The notes beneath the pieces are model-generated. The model searched no databases. It saw only the letters and a list, made by a program, of their open reading frames with translations, and was not told where the DNA came from. From Phyllostachys edulis (lineage: Eukaryota > Streptophyta > Magnoliopsida > Poales > Poaceae), in assembly GCA_036346405.1 (NCBI GenBank), contig CM070563.1, forward strand, positions 32,911,298 to 32,975,297: a DNA stretch of 64,000 nucleotides, given 5' to 3'. This document shows positions 36,427 through 47,129 of this stretch, piece by piece. The translations under genes were made by a program, and so were the position numbers. Positions within the stretch are counted from its first letter, which is position 1; every line of letters begins with the position of its first letter.

Positions 36427-37393
36427 GCTCTCCATCTCTCTCCTTCCCCATCTCAGTCTTCGTATCTCTCTCACCTCTCTATCCCTCCCCTGACCCTGAC
36501 GCCGACAAATGGCTTGTTGCTTGATTTTATACATGATCGATCTCGCTCCATCGGCCGACTTATACTTGGTAGTTGGTTTGCTACTTGCTAGCAGATCTGC
36601 AACGGAGGATCAAGAAGAAGCAATGGAACTGCATGCAGTAGGAAAACTAACGGAAGAACGTCCAGCTAGCTAAATTTAATTTTAATTAGTTTAAAATGTT
36701 TTTATTTCTGAAAGTTTAATTAAGCTTTAAATAATTCAATAAAATTCAACTGATTCTTTTTATTTTAAAATTTTTAAAAAAACACGAAAATTAAGATATT
36801 ACAGGCAGCCGCTCTCTCCATCTCTCTCCTTCCCGATCTCTATCTTCGTCTCTCTCACCTCTCTATCCCTCCCCTGACCGTGACACTGACAAATGGCTTG
36901 TTGCTCGATTTTATACATGATCGATCTCGCTCCATCGACCGACTTGTACTTGGTAGTTGGTTTGCTAGCAGATCTGCAACGGAGGATCGAGAAGAAGCAA
37001 AGGGACTGCATGCAGTAGGAAAAAGAACAGAAGAACGTCCAGCTAGCTAAATTTAATTTTAATCACGTTAAAATGTTTTTGTTTCTGAAAGTTTAATTAA
37101 TCTTTAAATAATTTAATAAAATTCAATTGATTCATTTTATTTTGAAATTTTCAAAAAGACGCACAGCAGCCGCTGTCTCTCCATCTCTCTCATTGCCCGT
37201 CTCTCTCACCTCTCTATCCTTCCCCTGACGCCCACAAATGGCTTGTTGCTTGATTTTATTCATGATCGATCTCGCTCCATCGGCCGACTTGTACTTGGTA
37301 GTTGATTTGCTAGCAGATCTGCAACGGAGGATCGAGAAGAAGCAAAGGAACTGCATACAGTAGGAAAATGAACAGAAGAACGTCCAGCTAGCT
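36427..37393. repeat. Tandem array of an LTR-end plus flank unit
   Basis: Units of about 375 bp: about 140 bp of LTR end (from AAATTTAATTTTAA to GATATTACA), then CAGCCGCT, then about 240 bp of flank beginning CTCTCCATCTCTC and ending CGTCCAGCTAGCT. Unit 2 is 36672-37048 and unit 3 is 37049-37393. Unit 1 is split: its LTR end is at about 29075-29219 and its flank at 36427-36671, separated by the solo LTR at 29222. The LTR end belongs to the minus solo LTR 22509-29208, so the array formed after that insertion and before the one at 29222. Confidence 0.82.
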
Positions 37394-37490
37394 ATAGGGT
37401 CACTCTCGTACCGTGCTAGCTAGAAGAAGTGAAGGAACAAATAACAGTAGCGAATGAACTGCGTTTAAGTTCTCGCTCTCTCTCTCCGAT

Positions 37491-38296
37491 CAGGGTTTTT
37501 TCTATTAACGGGGGGTCCGATAAGTCCGATTTTGCCGATTTTCGGTTTTTTTTGGCAACTTTCGGCCGAAATTTTCAAATCAGAATTTAAATTTCGAAAA
37601 ATTCGACCGAAAAAGTCTGGGATTTGAAATCAGAAATCAGAATTCAGAAAGCATGAGGTTGCTAACTAGCAAATAATAGCAATAACAAGCAATCCATCAA
37701 TTGTTAGCTCCCGTTCCACTGCCGAGAAATCTCGTAGCCCAGCCGCCGAGGGGCCTGGCTCTGGCCGCGATTGGGAGGGGGCAAGCGACGCGAATCCCCG
37801 GTAGTGGAGCCGAGGACCGAGGAGAGCACGGGAGCTTGGGGAGGAAGCAACGCCCGGTGGACGAACTCGGGAGGTTGGGGAAGAAGCGGCGCCCGGCGGA
37901 CGAGCTCGAGAGCTTGGGGAGGAAGCGGCACTCGGCGGACGAGCTCGGGATGGGTCACAGCCGAAGGAGGAGCTCGGAATGGGTCGCCACCACCCCAGGA
38001 TGTCGCCGTCCACCTCCATATACCACCGGATTTGGGTAATCGGAGAGATCGGAGGGGAGAATTGAGGGAGGAAGAGACAGAAGAGAGGATAGAGGAGCCG
38101 CCACCGAGAGCCCGAGACCACATGGATATGCCGCAGAGATAGATTCTAGGGAAAATACTAATGGGCTGTTTTGGGCTGGGTCCGTATTCAAATAGGGCCG
38201 ACTTTTTCGGCAACGACTTGGATTCTTACCGGGCCCCTCCGATACGGCCGATTTTTTTTGAAAATCGGTGATTCTCGAACGATTTTTTGAACCCTG
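37491..38296. mobile_element. Non-autonomous hAT-type element
   Basis: The ends are CAGGGTT... and ...AACCCTG, inverted, with flanks TCTCCGAT (37483-37490) and TCTCCGAC (38297-38304), an 8-bp duplication with one change, as made by hAT transposases. Both ends hold related CCGATTTTC-type subterminal words. The interior (37697-38150) is GC-rich with open frames up to 169 residues and a small tandem repeat, so it may hold captured exon sequence. No transposase domain is present. Confidence 0.83.
37831..37947. repeat. 39-bp x 3 tandem repeat in the hAT element
   Basis: Three units of 39 bp (13 codons) built on CTTGGGGAGGAAGC and CGGCGGACGAGCTCG. The period is a multiple of three, so both strands stay open through it, which explains the long frames here. 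Confidence 0.82.
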
Positions 38297-38304
38297 TCTC
38301 CGAC

Positions 38305-38826
38305 GGTGGATGGGTTGGCAACTTGGCATGGACGAGGAAGGATGCAGCCATGAGGTGGAAGATGAGAAAGGAAGAGAAAGGAAGAAGGCACATGGGCTTT
38401 ATGGTCCTAAATTTTTCTATAATGGCATATCTCAGGGAATGGGCAATCTGTACTCGCATTTCTCCAAGAAAAAACTTTACAGTGCTAGATTTCAAAACAT
38501 AGGACTCTACATTGACATATATCTAAATAACACGTTATTAATTGTACTACCGACTTCTGCGACCCATATTCATTGATCGAAAAGCCTATCTTGGATTTTT
38601 GATACTTCTATTAATTGTACGACACCATATTCATTGACTTCTGCGACAAGTTATTAAGTGGGCTTCCGACTTCGCACACTCGCACTGACTGTTTCTAAAG
38701 CTGGACTATGCCCCGCATGCTGATATTTACAGTACTGGTTCATAACTATGATATCGTCAGATGTCGAAATCTTGAAGACAGCAATCAAAGTGTTCACCTG
38801 GCCGCTGGGCCTGTCCATAGAGAGGT
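38305..38826. other. Spacer with no recognised feature
   Basis: Sequence between the hAT element and the Copia-type element. I see no gene, repeat or transposon end in it. Confidence 0.5.
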
Positions 38827-38831
38827 TTAAT

Positions 38832-39298
38832 TGTTAGATAATCTTTGTAGGAGTCCGTTTCAGTTTTAGTTTTCTTTTTTTGCTCCCGTGTCCAAGTCCG
38901 TTTCGTATTTGAGTCCAATTGTAACTCAGTTAACTCAGCCTTTATAAGGGGTTATGTACGTGAGTTCTTTTGAAAAGATTGAGAGGAGAAGCAATAGAAA
39001 TCAGAAAAACGCTGCCGTACGCAGCACCAAAAAAAAATCATATCGCTTCTTGTCTTCGATCTTCTATTCGCTTCCAGCATATACGCGTGCGTTGATTTTT
39101 TCCAGAGTGTACGTGAGTTTATCAGAGCTTCGTGTGAATCATGTGCTACATCCAAGGATAAGAGCATCCAGTACATGTGCGTGTCCTTCACCGAGGATCA
39201 ACTTCCAGAATGCTAGCGCGTGTGCTTCATCCGACGAGTTGGTTTCCAGCGCCATAAATTTCTGCCGAGCGTGTGTTCGGTTTGGTTTTGGGCCAACA
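38832..39298 (+). repeat. 5' LTR of the TR-GAG (467 bp)
   Basis: TGTTAGATAATC to GGGCCAACA. Differences from the 3' LTR are a handful of substitutions plus indels clustered at CG-rich words (near 38999-39012 and 39078-39092). Confidence 0.92.
38943..38948 (+). promoter_or_regulatory. TATA box of the TR-GAG LTR
   Basis: TATAAG in CTCAGCCTTTATAAGGGG, conserved in the 3' LTR at 40787-40792. Confidence 0.6.
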
Positions 39299-39300
39299 AT

Positions 39301-39312
39301 TGGTATCAGAGC
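39301..39312 (+). other. Primer binding site of the TR-GAG
   Basis: TGGTATCAGAGC, two bases after the LTR, is an exact match to the common initiator tRNA-Met primer site of plant Copia elements. Confidence 0.92.
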
Positions 39313-39386
39313 GAGGTGCAAGAAGGCGAGGTGCGAGGAGAAGCTGTGCGACACGGACGGACAACGCGCACGAGGTGTAGCGTGTC

Positions 39387-40266
39387 ATGTCGCAGCAGAT
39401 GCCGTCCACGCAGAAGTTCGTGGGCAGTGACGACACCTCGGATACGGCGGCATCCAAGGCACCGGCGAAGGTGGGTTCGGTAACCCTCCAATATCCATTG
39501 CTCACTGAGACCAACTATGGCTCTTGGGCGGTGAAGATGAAGGTGTTCATGCGCGCACAAGGGGTGTGGGCGGCGGTGGAAGGCAAAGAGCTGGTCGATG
39601 AGTGCAAGGACCAGATGGCTCTCGCCGCCATATTCCAAGCCGTGCCCGAGGCCATGATGATGGTCTTGGCCGAATATGAGACGGCCAAGGAGGCTTGGGA
39701 CACTCTGAAGGAGATGCACGTCGGCGCTGACCGCGTCAAGGAGGCACGAGCACAGACTCTCATGAGTGAGTTCGATGTAATGAAGATGAAGGAGACGGAG
39801 TCCATCAATGACTTCGCCATGAAGTCGACCACCATCGCCAATCTAGATTCGTATCCTCGGAGACAAGATGGAGGAGCGCACCGTCGTAAAGAAGTTTCTT
39901 CGTGCCATCCCCGACAAATTCTTGCCGATCGTCTCCACCATTGAGCAATTTGCTGATATGAAGACGATGACGATGGTGGAGGTGATTGGACGACTGAAGG
40001 CGTACGAGGAACGCACAAAGGAACGGCGGCGTGACGAGGAAGGTGGGCATCTACTACTCACTCGTGACGAGTGGGAATCCAGGTTCAATAAAAAAGGCGC
40101 CAACAACTCTGGCATGAAGAATCGCAAGATCGACAAAGCGAAGATTCGCTGCTACAATTGTCAGGACTACGGGCACTTTGCTTCTGAATGCCGTAATCCC
40201 AAAAAGGAGAAAGCGGAGGCACACTTAATTGTGGCTGATGCTGAATACGAGCCGGCGTTACTCTGA
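39387..40266 (+). pseudogene. Copia gag (UBN2 and zinc knuckle), one frameshift
   Basis: This is the coat protein of the particle. The first frame (39387-39944) begins MSQQMPSTQKF and has LTETNYGSWAVKMKVFM, the conserved N-terminal Copia gag signature, then the helical UBN2-type region (WDTLKEMHVGADRVKEAR). The second frame (open from 39868, stop at 40264-40266) continues with IPDKFLPIVSTIEQF and KAYEERTKER, then the nucleocapsid knuckle CYNCQDYGHFASEC, complete. One frameshift lies around 39845-39865. The protein ends EPALL at the point where pol would normally follow, so the pol deletion begins almost exactly at the gag end. Confidence 0.9.
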
Positions 40267-40676
40267 TGCTGAGTCGTGTCCGTTGAGTTGAGTCCGGGAT
40301 GTTGAGGAGATGTGTTCGCCATCTTGAGTCGAGTCCGTGTGTTACTCAAGTTGTAGTCGTGACCAACTTGAAGTCCGAGTACGAGTTGGGCAAGTCGTAG
40401 TTGAGACCGACTGTCCTGAGTTGAGTACGAGTTGGGGTGCAAGTCGTAGTTGAGACCGACTGCCTCAATGAGTAAGAGTCCAAGACGTGTTCAAGTTGTG
40501 CCACCGTCTTCGGACAAGTAAGTGTGAGCCAAGTTGAAGTCGAGTCCAACTGGCAACGTCCAAGACGTGTTCAAGTTGTGCCACCGTCTTCGGCCGAGTG
40601 TGTGGGAGCCATGTTGAAGTTGAGTCCAACTGGCAGCACACAAAATATAAGTAAGTATACAAAGATTAGGGAGTGA
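40267..40676 (+). repeat. Repeat-rich tail between gag and the 3' LTR
   Basis: Two imperfect copies of an approximately 83-bp unit (GTCCAAGACGTGTTCAAGTT followed by GTGCCACCGTCTTCGG, near 40478 and 40557), plus two copies of CAAGTCGTAGTTGAGACCGA (40391 and 40441). The stretch ends AAAGATTAGGGAGTGA (40661-40676), the likely polypurine tract. No protein is evident. Confidence 0.75.
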
Positions 40677-40677
40677 T

Positions 40678-41137
40678 TGTTAGATAATCTTTGTAGGAGT
40701 CCGTTTCTGTTTTAGTTTCCTTTTTTGCTCCGTGTCCAAGTCCGTTTCAGATTTGAGTCCAATTGTAACTCGCTTAACTCAGCCTTTATAAGGGGTTATG
40801 TACGTGAGTTCTTTTGAAAAGATTGAGAGGAGAAGCAATAGAAATCAGAAAAACCGCAGACGCAGACCAAAAAAATCATATCGCTTCTTGTCTTGATCTT
40901 CTATTCGCTTCCGGCAGATATACGGCGTCGTTGATTTTTTCCAGAGTGTACGTGAGTTTATCAGAGCTTCGTGTGTATCATGTGCTACATCCAAGGATAA
41001 GAGCATCCAGTACATGTGCTTGTCCTTCACCGAGGATCAACTTCCAGAATGCTAGCGCATGTGCTTCATCCGACGAGTTGGTTTCCAGCGCCATAAATTT
41101 CTGCCGAGCGTGTGTTCGGTTTGGTTTTGGGCCAACA
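40678..41137 (+). repeat. 3' LTR of the TR-GAG (460 bp)
   Basis: TGTTAGATAATC to GGGCCAACA, partner of 38832-39298. Confidence 0.92.
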
Positions 41138-41142
41138 TTAAT

Positions 41143-42274
41143 TACATCAACCTAGATACACATATATACAACCGTCCAATAAACGCGATCGGTGCAAATT
41201 TTGGGAGTGTGTATGAAAATGTTTTATAACCCCAATATATTTATGAAAAAAGAATTTTGAACTCAGTTCAAACTAGTTTAAACTACTTTTAAATTTAGTG
41301 CAACTATAGTGATTATATACCATGAAACTAGCTCAAACTAGTTAAACTGAATATGGATTTAATTTTTTTAGAGTTTGACATCTCAAATACACTTTTTATG
41401 GGTATGGGAAGATACCCACGTAAAACTTTTCGAATCTCAAAGCACAACAACGGGTATTGATTTAGGTGCCTAGGCACTATCACTACAACAAAAACATACC
41501 TATAGCAACGTAAACCTCGCAATGGAAAGCATAAGCGTTGCAGGACACTAATTGTAATTACACTGCACATAAAACTCGTTGGGCTAGCCCACCATCTCCC
41601 ATGTCCAAGGAAAAAACTGCCCACATCTAAGCTTCTTATCTTGAGTCCGAGAACACTCCCCATCCCCCATCTCATTCCTTCCTCTTCCTCTAAAAATGGA
41701 TCCCCATTGCCAAACCACCACACATGTCGGCCACGCCAAAAAAAAACCCTCCCATCGCCGCCTGCCTCCACGCACGCCCCTCACTCGCTGCCGCCCTCCC
41801 CTCACCTCCCTAACCATCCTTCTCCCTCCTCCCCTCACTGCCGTGCTCCATTCCCCTCTGCCCACCGCAGCCTAGATCTGATCGCGCGTCCTCAAGATCG
41901 CGCCGCCTCCGTGTGCGCTACCACCCCGCATGCACCAAGCACCATCCGAATTCCACCGCCGTGTGCGCAGCTACCTCCGCGTCGCCGAGCACCTTCAGGT
42001 CCTCGCGGCCTCCGCATGCACTGAGCGCCCTTCTGGATTCCGCCGCCTCCTACTCCCCTTCGCCCCCCTTCACCCGCGCCGTCCCCTGCTACCCTTCATT
42101 TCCGCCGCCGTCTACTCCCCTTCGGCAACGCCCTCACAACTCCCCACCTTCCCTTTGTCCGCACCGCCACCGCCACCCTCACCTCACCATGGCGCCCCTT
42201 CCTTCGCCCGCACCTCCCGCCACCCCGCCAAGACACATTGAGGGCCAAACCAGCCATCTTCCAAGCCAGCCTTC
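41143..42274. other. Unassigned region with a possible CACTA-type end
   Basis: 41143-41480 is AT-rich with nothing recognised. At 41481, CACTACAACAAAAACATACC looks like one terminus of a CACTA-type element, followed by words such as GCAACG and GCGTTGC. No matching second end is seen, so this may be a fragment. 41690-42240 is strongly pyrimidine- and GC-rich on the plus strand. Its open frames are Pro/Ser/Ala-rich low complexity with no domain. Confidence 0.4.
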
Positions 42275-44457
42275 TGTAGACGTCAAAAATCAACACAAGG
42301 AAAACGGCACCAGCGCGCAGTACCTAGGCGGAGCGAGTCGTGGTACAGCGTAATGATGATTTTCCCTAGCTTGGTCTTGAAACCCAGCTGAGCAGCAAGC
42401 AGAGAGAGGTCGGGGAAGGAATAGGACTACGGGAGGAAGCTACGATAAAAATAGTAGATGCAAATTGTATTGATCGATTGGTTATGATTTAATCGGCCAT
42501 GACCCTCTTCTATTTAAAGGGCGGCATGTCTTAGCCGTCGAAGCTCAGGACTCCTAAACCAAACCAAATGTTTACAGATATGATTCGGTTATGATCTCCA
42601 AACCTTCTATAATTGACATATCTTTCCTATCTGGTCACGTAAATTCTCTTAAGGAGCTCCTGCAGGGAGGTCTTGGACGCTTGGCGGGAAGTCTCGTGGG
42701 AGGTCTTAAGGAGGTCCTCAACGGTCTTGATGAAACCACGCGGATGCTCCTGGGAGGTCTTGAATGGTCTTGATGGAGCTACGTAGCGCTTTTGGGGAGG
42801 TCCTGAACGGTCCTGATGAAGCCGCGTAACACTCCCAAGGAGATCTTAGAGAGCCCTGATAAAGCCGCGTGAGCGCCCTCAAGAAGATCCCGGACGATCC
42901 TGACGAAGCCACGTAGCGCTCCTGAGGATGTCTTGGGTGTTCCTGATGAACCGCATAGTGCTCCGGAGGAAGTCCTGAATGGCTTTGATGAAGACGCGTA
43001 GCACTTTGGAGGAGATCCTGAACGGCCTGGATGAAAGGCGCACGAGTTCTCCTGGAGAAGTCTTGTGCAGCCTTGATGAAACCACGTGGGCGCCCTTGAG
43101 GACGTCCTGGGTGGCTCTGATGAAGCCACGTGGCGCTCCTGGAAAATCCCGAGCGGTTCTGATGAAACCGCAAAGCACCCCTGAGAGGTCTTGGGCGGCT
43201 CTGATGGCGACACGTAGCACTCCCGAAGAGATCCTGAACGGCCTTGATGAAGTCGCGTGAGCGTCCTCGAGGAGATCTTGAACGACCCTGATAAAGCTGT
43301 GTAACGCTCCTGAGGAGATCTTGAGCGGTTCTGATGAGACCGCGAATCGCTCCTGGGGAGGTCTTGAGCGGCTCTGATGTAGTCACATAGCACTCCCGAG
43401 GAGATCCTGAATGGCTTTGATGAAGTCGCGTAACACTCCCGAGGAGACCCTGATCGGCCCTGATAACACCACGTAGTGCCCTCGAGGAGGTCCTGAGCAA
43501 CCCCGATGAAGGCGCGCGAGTGTTCTCGGAGAGGTCTTGGGCGGCTCCGATGAAGCCACGTAGCACTCCGGAGGAAGTCTTGAGCGGCCCTGATGAAGGC
43601 GCGCCAGCACTCCTGAGGGGGTCCTGAGCGGCCCCGATGAGACCACATAGCACTCCTGGGGAGGTCTTGGCTGATCCTGATGAGGCCACGTGAATGCCCC
43701 TGGGATGTCTTGGGCGGCCCCGATGAGACCAGGTAGCGCTCCTGGGGAGGTCTTCGGCGGCCCCGATGAGACCACATAGCGCTCCTGGGGAGGTCTTGGC
43801 TGATCCTGATGAGGCCACATGAATGCTCCTAGGATGTCTTGGGTGGCCCCGATGAGACCACGTAGCACTCCTGGGGAGGTCTTGGGCTGCCACGATGAGA
43901 CCACGTAGCGCTCCTGGGGAGGTCTTGGCCGATCCTGATGAGGCCACATGAATGCTCCTGGGCTATCTTGGGCGCGCTTTTCCTTGTCCTCACGACCTTC
44001 TGCTTTACAAAGACCACCTCTTGGACGTTTTACAAGGGTTACCCTTTTTGAACCAAGACCTCCTGTTTTACGAAGACCACCCTTTTGATTGTTTTACAAA
44101 GACCACCCTCTAGGTTCTCCTAGGAGGTCTTTGCAGATGTTTTCTAGGACCACCCAGGACGTCCCCTAGGACCTCCAAGGAGGTCTTTTGAAGAGGTTGT
44201 TCAGGACCTCCCGGGCTGTTCACCGAAGTACTGTAGCGAGGAGGCCTTCTAAAGTCGAGGAGGTCATTTTTGGAGCCAGGACCTCCTAGGAGGTCTTCGA
44301 AGAGGTCGTCCAGGACCTCGGGAAGTCTTTGAGGTCAATCTACCTTCCGATTCAAAACCAAAATTAGTTGAATCAGCGGTAGCTTTAAATTCTTTGTCGT
44401 CAGACCTAATCAGCATTGCAACGACCATTATAGATGCCAAATCTTGTCATCAACACA
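42275..44457 (-). repeat. 3' LTR of the Tat element (edges tentative)
   Basis: The minus-strand start TGTGTTGATGACAAG directly follows a polypurine tract at 44458-44476, so this edge is good. The far edge (TGTAGACGTC at 42275 on the plus strand) is a guess, because the partner LTR is missing. A TTTAAATA box lies near 42511-42518 on the minus strand. Most of the LTR is the 42-bp array. Confidence 0.55.
42650..43975 (-). repeat. 42-bp minisatellite, about 31 copies, open in three frames
   Basis: The unit is GGAGGTCTTGAGCGGC plus TGATGAAGCCACGTAGCGCT-type sequence, about 42 bp (14 codons), with CCTGATGA or CCGATGAG in the middle. The right end (about 43680-43975) shows a higher-order repeat of three units (about 129 bp). 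A 409-residue frame (42718-43947) and frames of 332 and 188 residues run through it on the minus strand. They read as a 14-residue repeat and match no family I know. I treat this as a structural repeat of the LTR, not a protein. Confidence 0.83.
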
Positions 44458-44476
44458 TGCCCCCCTATTTTTTTGG
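44458..44476 (-). other. Polypurine tract of the Tat element
   Basis: Read on the minus strand: CCAAAAAAATAGGGGGGCA, immediately before the LTR start TGTGTTG. This primes plus-strand cDNA and fixes the orientation. Confidence 0.82.
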
Positions 44477-44608
44477 TAAACAAACGTGTTTGCCACAAAA
44501 CAATAATATCTTCAATTGCCTTTCAGGACGATGATTAAACAGTGGCCTTATGTATGCTTATCAGGACGATGATAACAACTTATCGGCCATGTGCGCTTCT
44601 TAAGCATC

Positions 44609-45705
44609 CTACCAAACACTCAGATAGTACTTTTTCAAATACTTGCCATTAAGCGCTTTAGGCAGCCTATCTCCCTGTAAACATTGCACTATATAAGAGT
44701 TTCCAGGAACAATCTCCACAACCTTATATGGACCTTCCCAATTCGGAGACCACTTCCCAAACTTATTATCTTTAGATCCAATGGGTAAAATTGTCTTCCA
44801 AACGAAGTCTCCTATTTGAAACGATTTTTCCTTCAGTTTCTTATTGTAGGCCTTGGCTACCCTTACCTTATCCTTTTCAATCTCCCTCAAATCTTTTAAT
44901 CTCTTATCTGCAACCTCATCTATCCTATCCATCATCAAGTTATGGTAGTCTAGGCCGAGAAATCATTTTGCCTGGCCAATCTAAGGGCACCCAGATTTAC
45001 CTCAATAGGTAAAACGGCCTCTTGTCCATATACTAACTCAAACGGTGTCACCTTAGGATGCTCCTCTAACTTTTTCTTAATAAGCTTAATCAAGGTCTTA
45101 TTACTTGACTCGGCTTGACCGTTGGCCTGAGCATAATAAGGTGAAGAATTAAGGAGCTTGATCTTAAGCGATTCGGCGAATTCACGTACTTGATGGGACA
45201 TAAAAGATGAACCTTGATCAATAGTTAAAGTCTATGGTATGCCGAATCTATGAACAATATGCTCCAAAATAAAACCAATCACCTCCTTATGTGTCATGTT
45301 TTTAAGAGGAACAGCTTCTGTCCATTTTGTAAAATAATCGGTGGCTACTAAAACAAAACGATGACCTTTAGAAGATGTAGGGTGTATTTGGCCGATGAAA
45401 TCTAAACCCCAACCACGGAACGGCCATGGTTTAACAATAGGATGCAACATAGCAGCGGGTGCCAATTGCACATCACCAAACTTTTGACATGACTCACACC
45501 CTTTATAATATCTAAAACAATCTTTCAACATAGTCGGCCAATAGAAACCAGCTCTTCTCAATAGCCACTTCATCTTATGAGCCGACTGATGTGTACCACA
45601 TATACCTTCATGCACCTCACCCATAGCAACTTTAGATTGATCCGAACCTAAACATTTTAAAAGTAGCCCATCTATAGTTCGGCGATACAACTCTCTATCA
45701 AGCAA
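44609..45705 (-). pseudogene. Tat pol: integrase
   Basis: High to low: the zinc-binding region with HEGICGTHQSAHKM and CESCQKFG (an HHCC pattern), the core with WGLDFIGQI and ATDYFTKWTEAVPL (45232-45705), SPYYAQANGQAESSNKTLI and FELVYGQEAVLPIEVNLG (44950-45201), and the C-terminal part FGKWSPNWEGPYKV and LNGKYLKKYYLSVW (44609-44938). Integrase would insert the cDNA. Breaks lie at 45202-45231 (an in-frame TAG is visible near 45232) and 44939-44949. The last frame ends at the expected C-terminus, with no chromodomain. Confidence 0.9.
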
Positions 45706-45929
45706 TGTATATCTTAATGCTTGTCGCTGAAGCTTTCTATCAACAGATTGACTAGGGTTTTCTAACTAACTAATTAGAGATCTTCTCCAGTCATTAGGTT
45801 CGGCAAAACTTGATGTTTTCAAAATATCCGAACCGCAATCATGTTGTTCAGCTATACAAATTGTAGCACCTTCTAGCATCGTTTTTCTATCACGAACAAT
45901 TTACCTCTTTTAGCTTGATAACCAGATGC

Positions 45930-46430
45930 TTATTGTGCTAGATTATTTGCCCTAATATTCTCTTCTCTAGAAACATGGCTAATAGTAAAATCGTCCAAAG
46001 TTGCTATTATTTCAAAGCACTTTTCCAAATAAACATTCAATGATCTATCAAAACATTGATAATTTCTAGAAACTTGCTGGACAACTAATAACGAATCATT
46101 GAATGCTTCTATATTCTTTACACCCATAGACTCTAAAATCTCTAACCCTAACAAAAGAGCTTCATACTCAGCCTGATTATTGGTACAAAAATACTCTAAG
46201 CGAACCGATGTTTCAAAAACAACCTCTCTAGGTGAAATTAAAACAATGCCAACACCTTGTCCTGCCCTACAAGCCAAGCCATCAAAATACAATTTCCATG
46301 GACGAATATATAAATACTCAACCAGCCCTACCTCATTATCAATCCTATGATCAACAATGAAATTAGCTACCACTTGGCCTTTCATAGACTTCAAAGATTC
46401 ATAAGCCAAATCATACTCTATTAATGCATA
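45930..46430 (-). pseudogene. Tat pol: second (archaeal-type) RNase H
   Basis: LYFDGLACRAGQGVGIVLIS and NNQAEYEALLLGLEILESMG are the RNase H fold with acidic residues (the Asp of YFDG, the Glu of AEYEA), ending VSREENIRANNLAQ. A second RNase H of this type is a hallmark of Tat elements. The open frame extends upstream to 46523 only because it reads into the inserted LTR. The true pol sequence stops at 46430 and resumes at 53771. Breaks follow between 45929 and 45706. Confidence 0.85.
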
Positions 46431-46435
46431 AGCCC

Positions 46436-46867
46436 TGTTGTAGGTGTAAAAACCAAACACGAGTGAGGGGGGTGGACGTCGGCCGTCTGACGGGCCATCG
46501 TCCAGGAGGGTAAAAAATGACACGAGGATTTATACAGGTTCGGGGGTCCGAGAGGACCGCCCTACTCCTGTCGGTGAGCCAACGGGGGGTTACCTCCGGA
46601 GAGGGAGCCCCCGAGGGCTCACCAGTTTGAATAGGTTGCTTTATTGCTCAAGAGAGCCATCCTCTTGAAAGGAGGGATACATGGGGTATTTATAGGCTCT
46701 TGGGCCTGTACAAATGACCAAAATACCCCTTGGGGGATAGCTACACTATGAGTACAAGTGAGGGGTATTATAGTCTTTCATGAGTATAACTGCATTTCTG
46801 TGATCTGTGTGCGAGTCTTCTGCAAGGTGGGGTCCATTAGTGTGATGGATGAATTATTCTTACAACA
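46436..46867 (-). repeat. 3' LTR of the 7.3-kb element
   Basis: 432 bp. A TATA-like CTATAAATACC lies on its minus strand near 46686-46696. It nearly equals 53334-53765. Confidence 0.93.
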
Positions 46868-46887
46868 CTAGCCCCCCTGCCCCTTGG
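46868..46887 (-). other. Polypurine tract of the 7.3-kb element
   Basis: Minus strand CCAAGGGGCAGGGGGGCTAG, directly before the LTR. Similar G-rich words recur inside the element near 50181 and 50595. Confidence 0.85.
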
Positions 46888-47129
46888 CGTTTTAGGGGAA
46901 ACGTCGAAAGGGGTAGTCTTGAATTGTGCCTTTTATGCAGAGATTGATATTTCAAAAAAGCCCTGGTGGTTTTGAACGATAGTTGCATTCCGACGGGTGA
47001 GGCTTCCCAAGTCTTGTGGGCGTCGCAGGGCATGTGGTGTCGCCAGGCGCCACAGGGCGTGTGGTGGACGACAAGGGGCCGCGTGAAGCAGTGGAGACGC
47101 TGAGGGGTGCCGCACGAGGCGATGGATGA

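Larger units (their letters stand above)
38832..41137 (+). mobile_element. Copia-type gag-only element (TR-GAG)
   Basis: LTRs at 38832-39298 and 40678-41137 (TGTTAG...CCAACA) are flanked by TTAAT on both sides (38827-38831 and 41138-41142), a perfect target duplication. A primer site follows the 5' LTR, a gag with UBN2-type and zinc-knuckle regions follows, and then a repeat-rich stretch leads to the 3' LTR. Protease, integrase and RT are absent. At 2306 bp it is a terminal-repeat retrotransposon carrying only gag and would depend on a helper Copia element for pol. Confidence 0.92.

Noticed and set aside
41641..42353. Overlapping plus frames as a Pro-rich protein gene
   Set aside because: Three frames are open together because of a pyrimidine/GC tract; there is no domain, and a possible transposon end lies just upstream.
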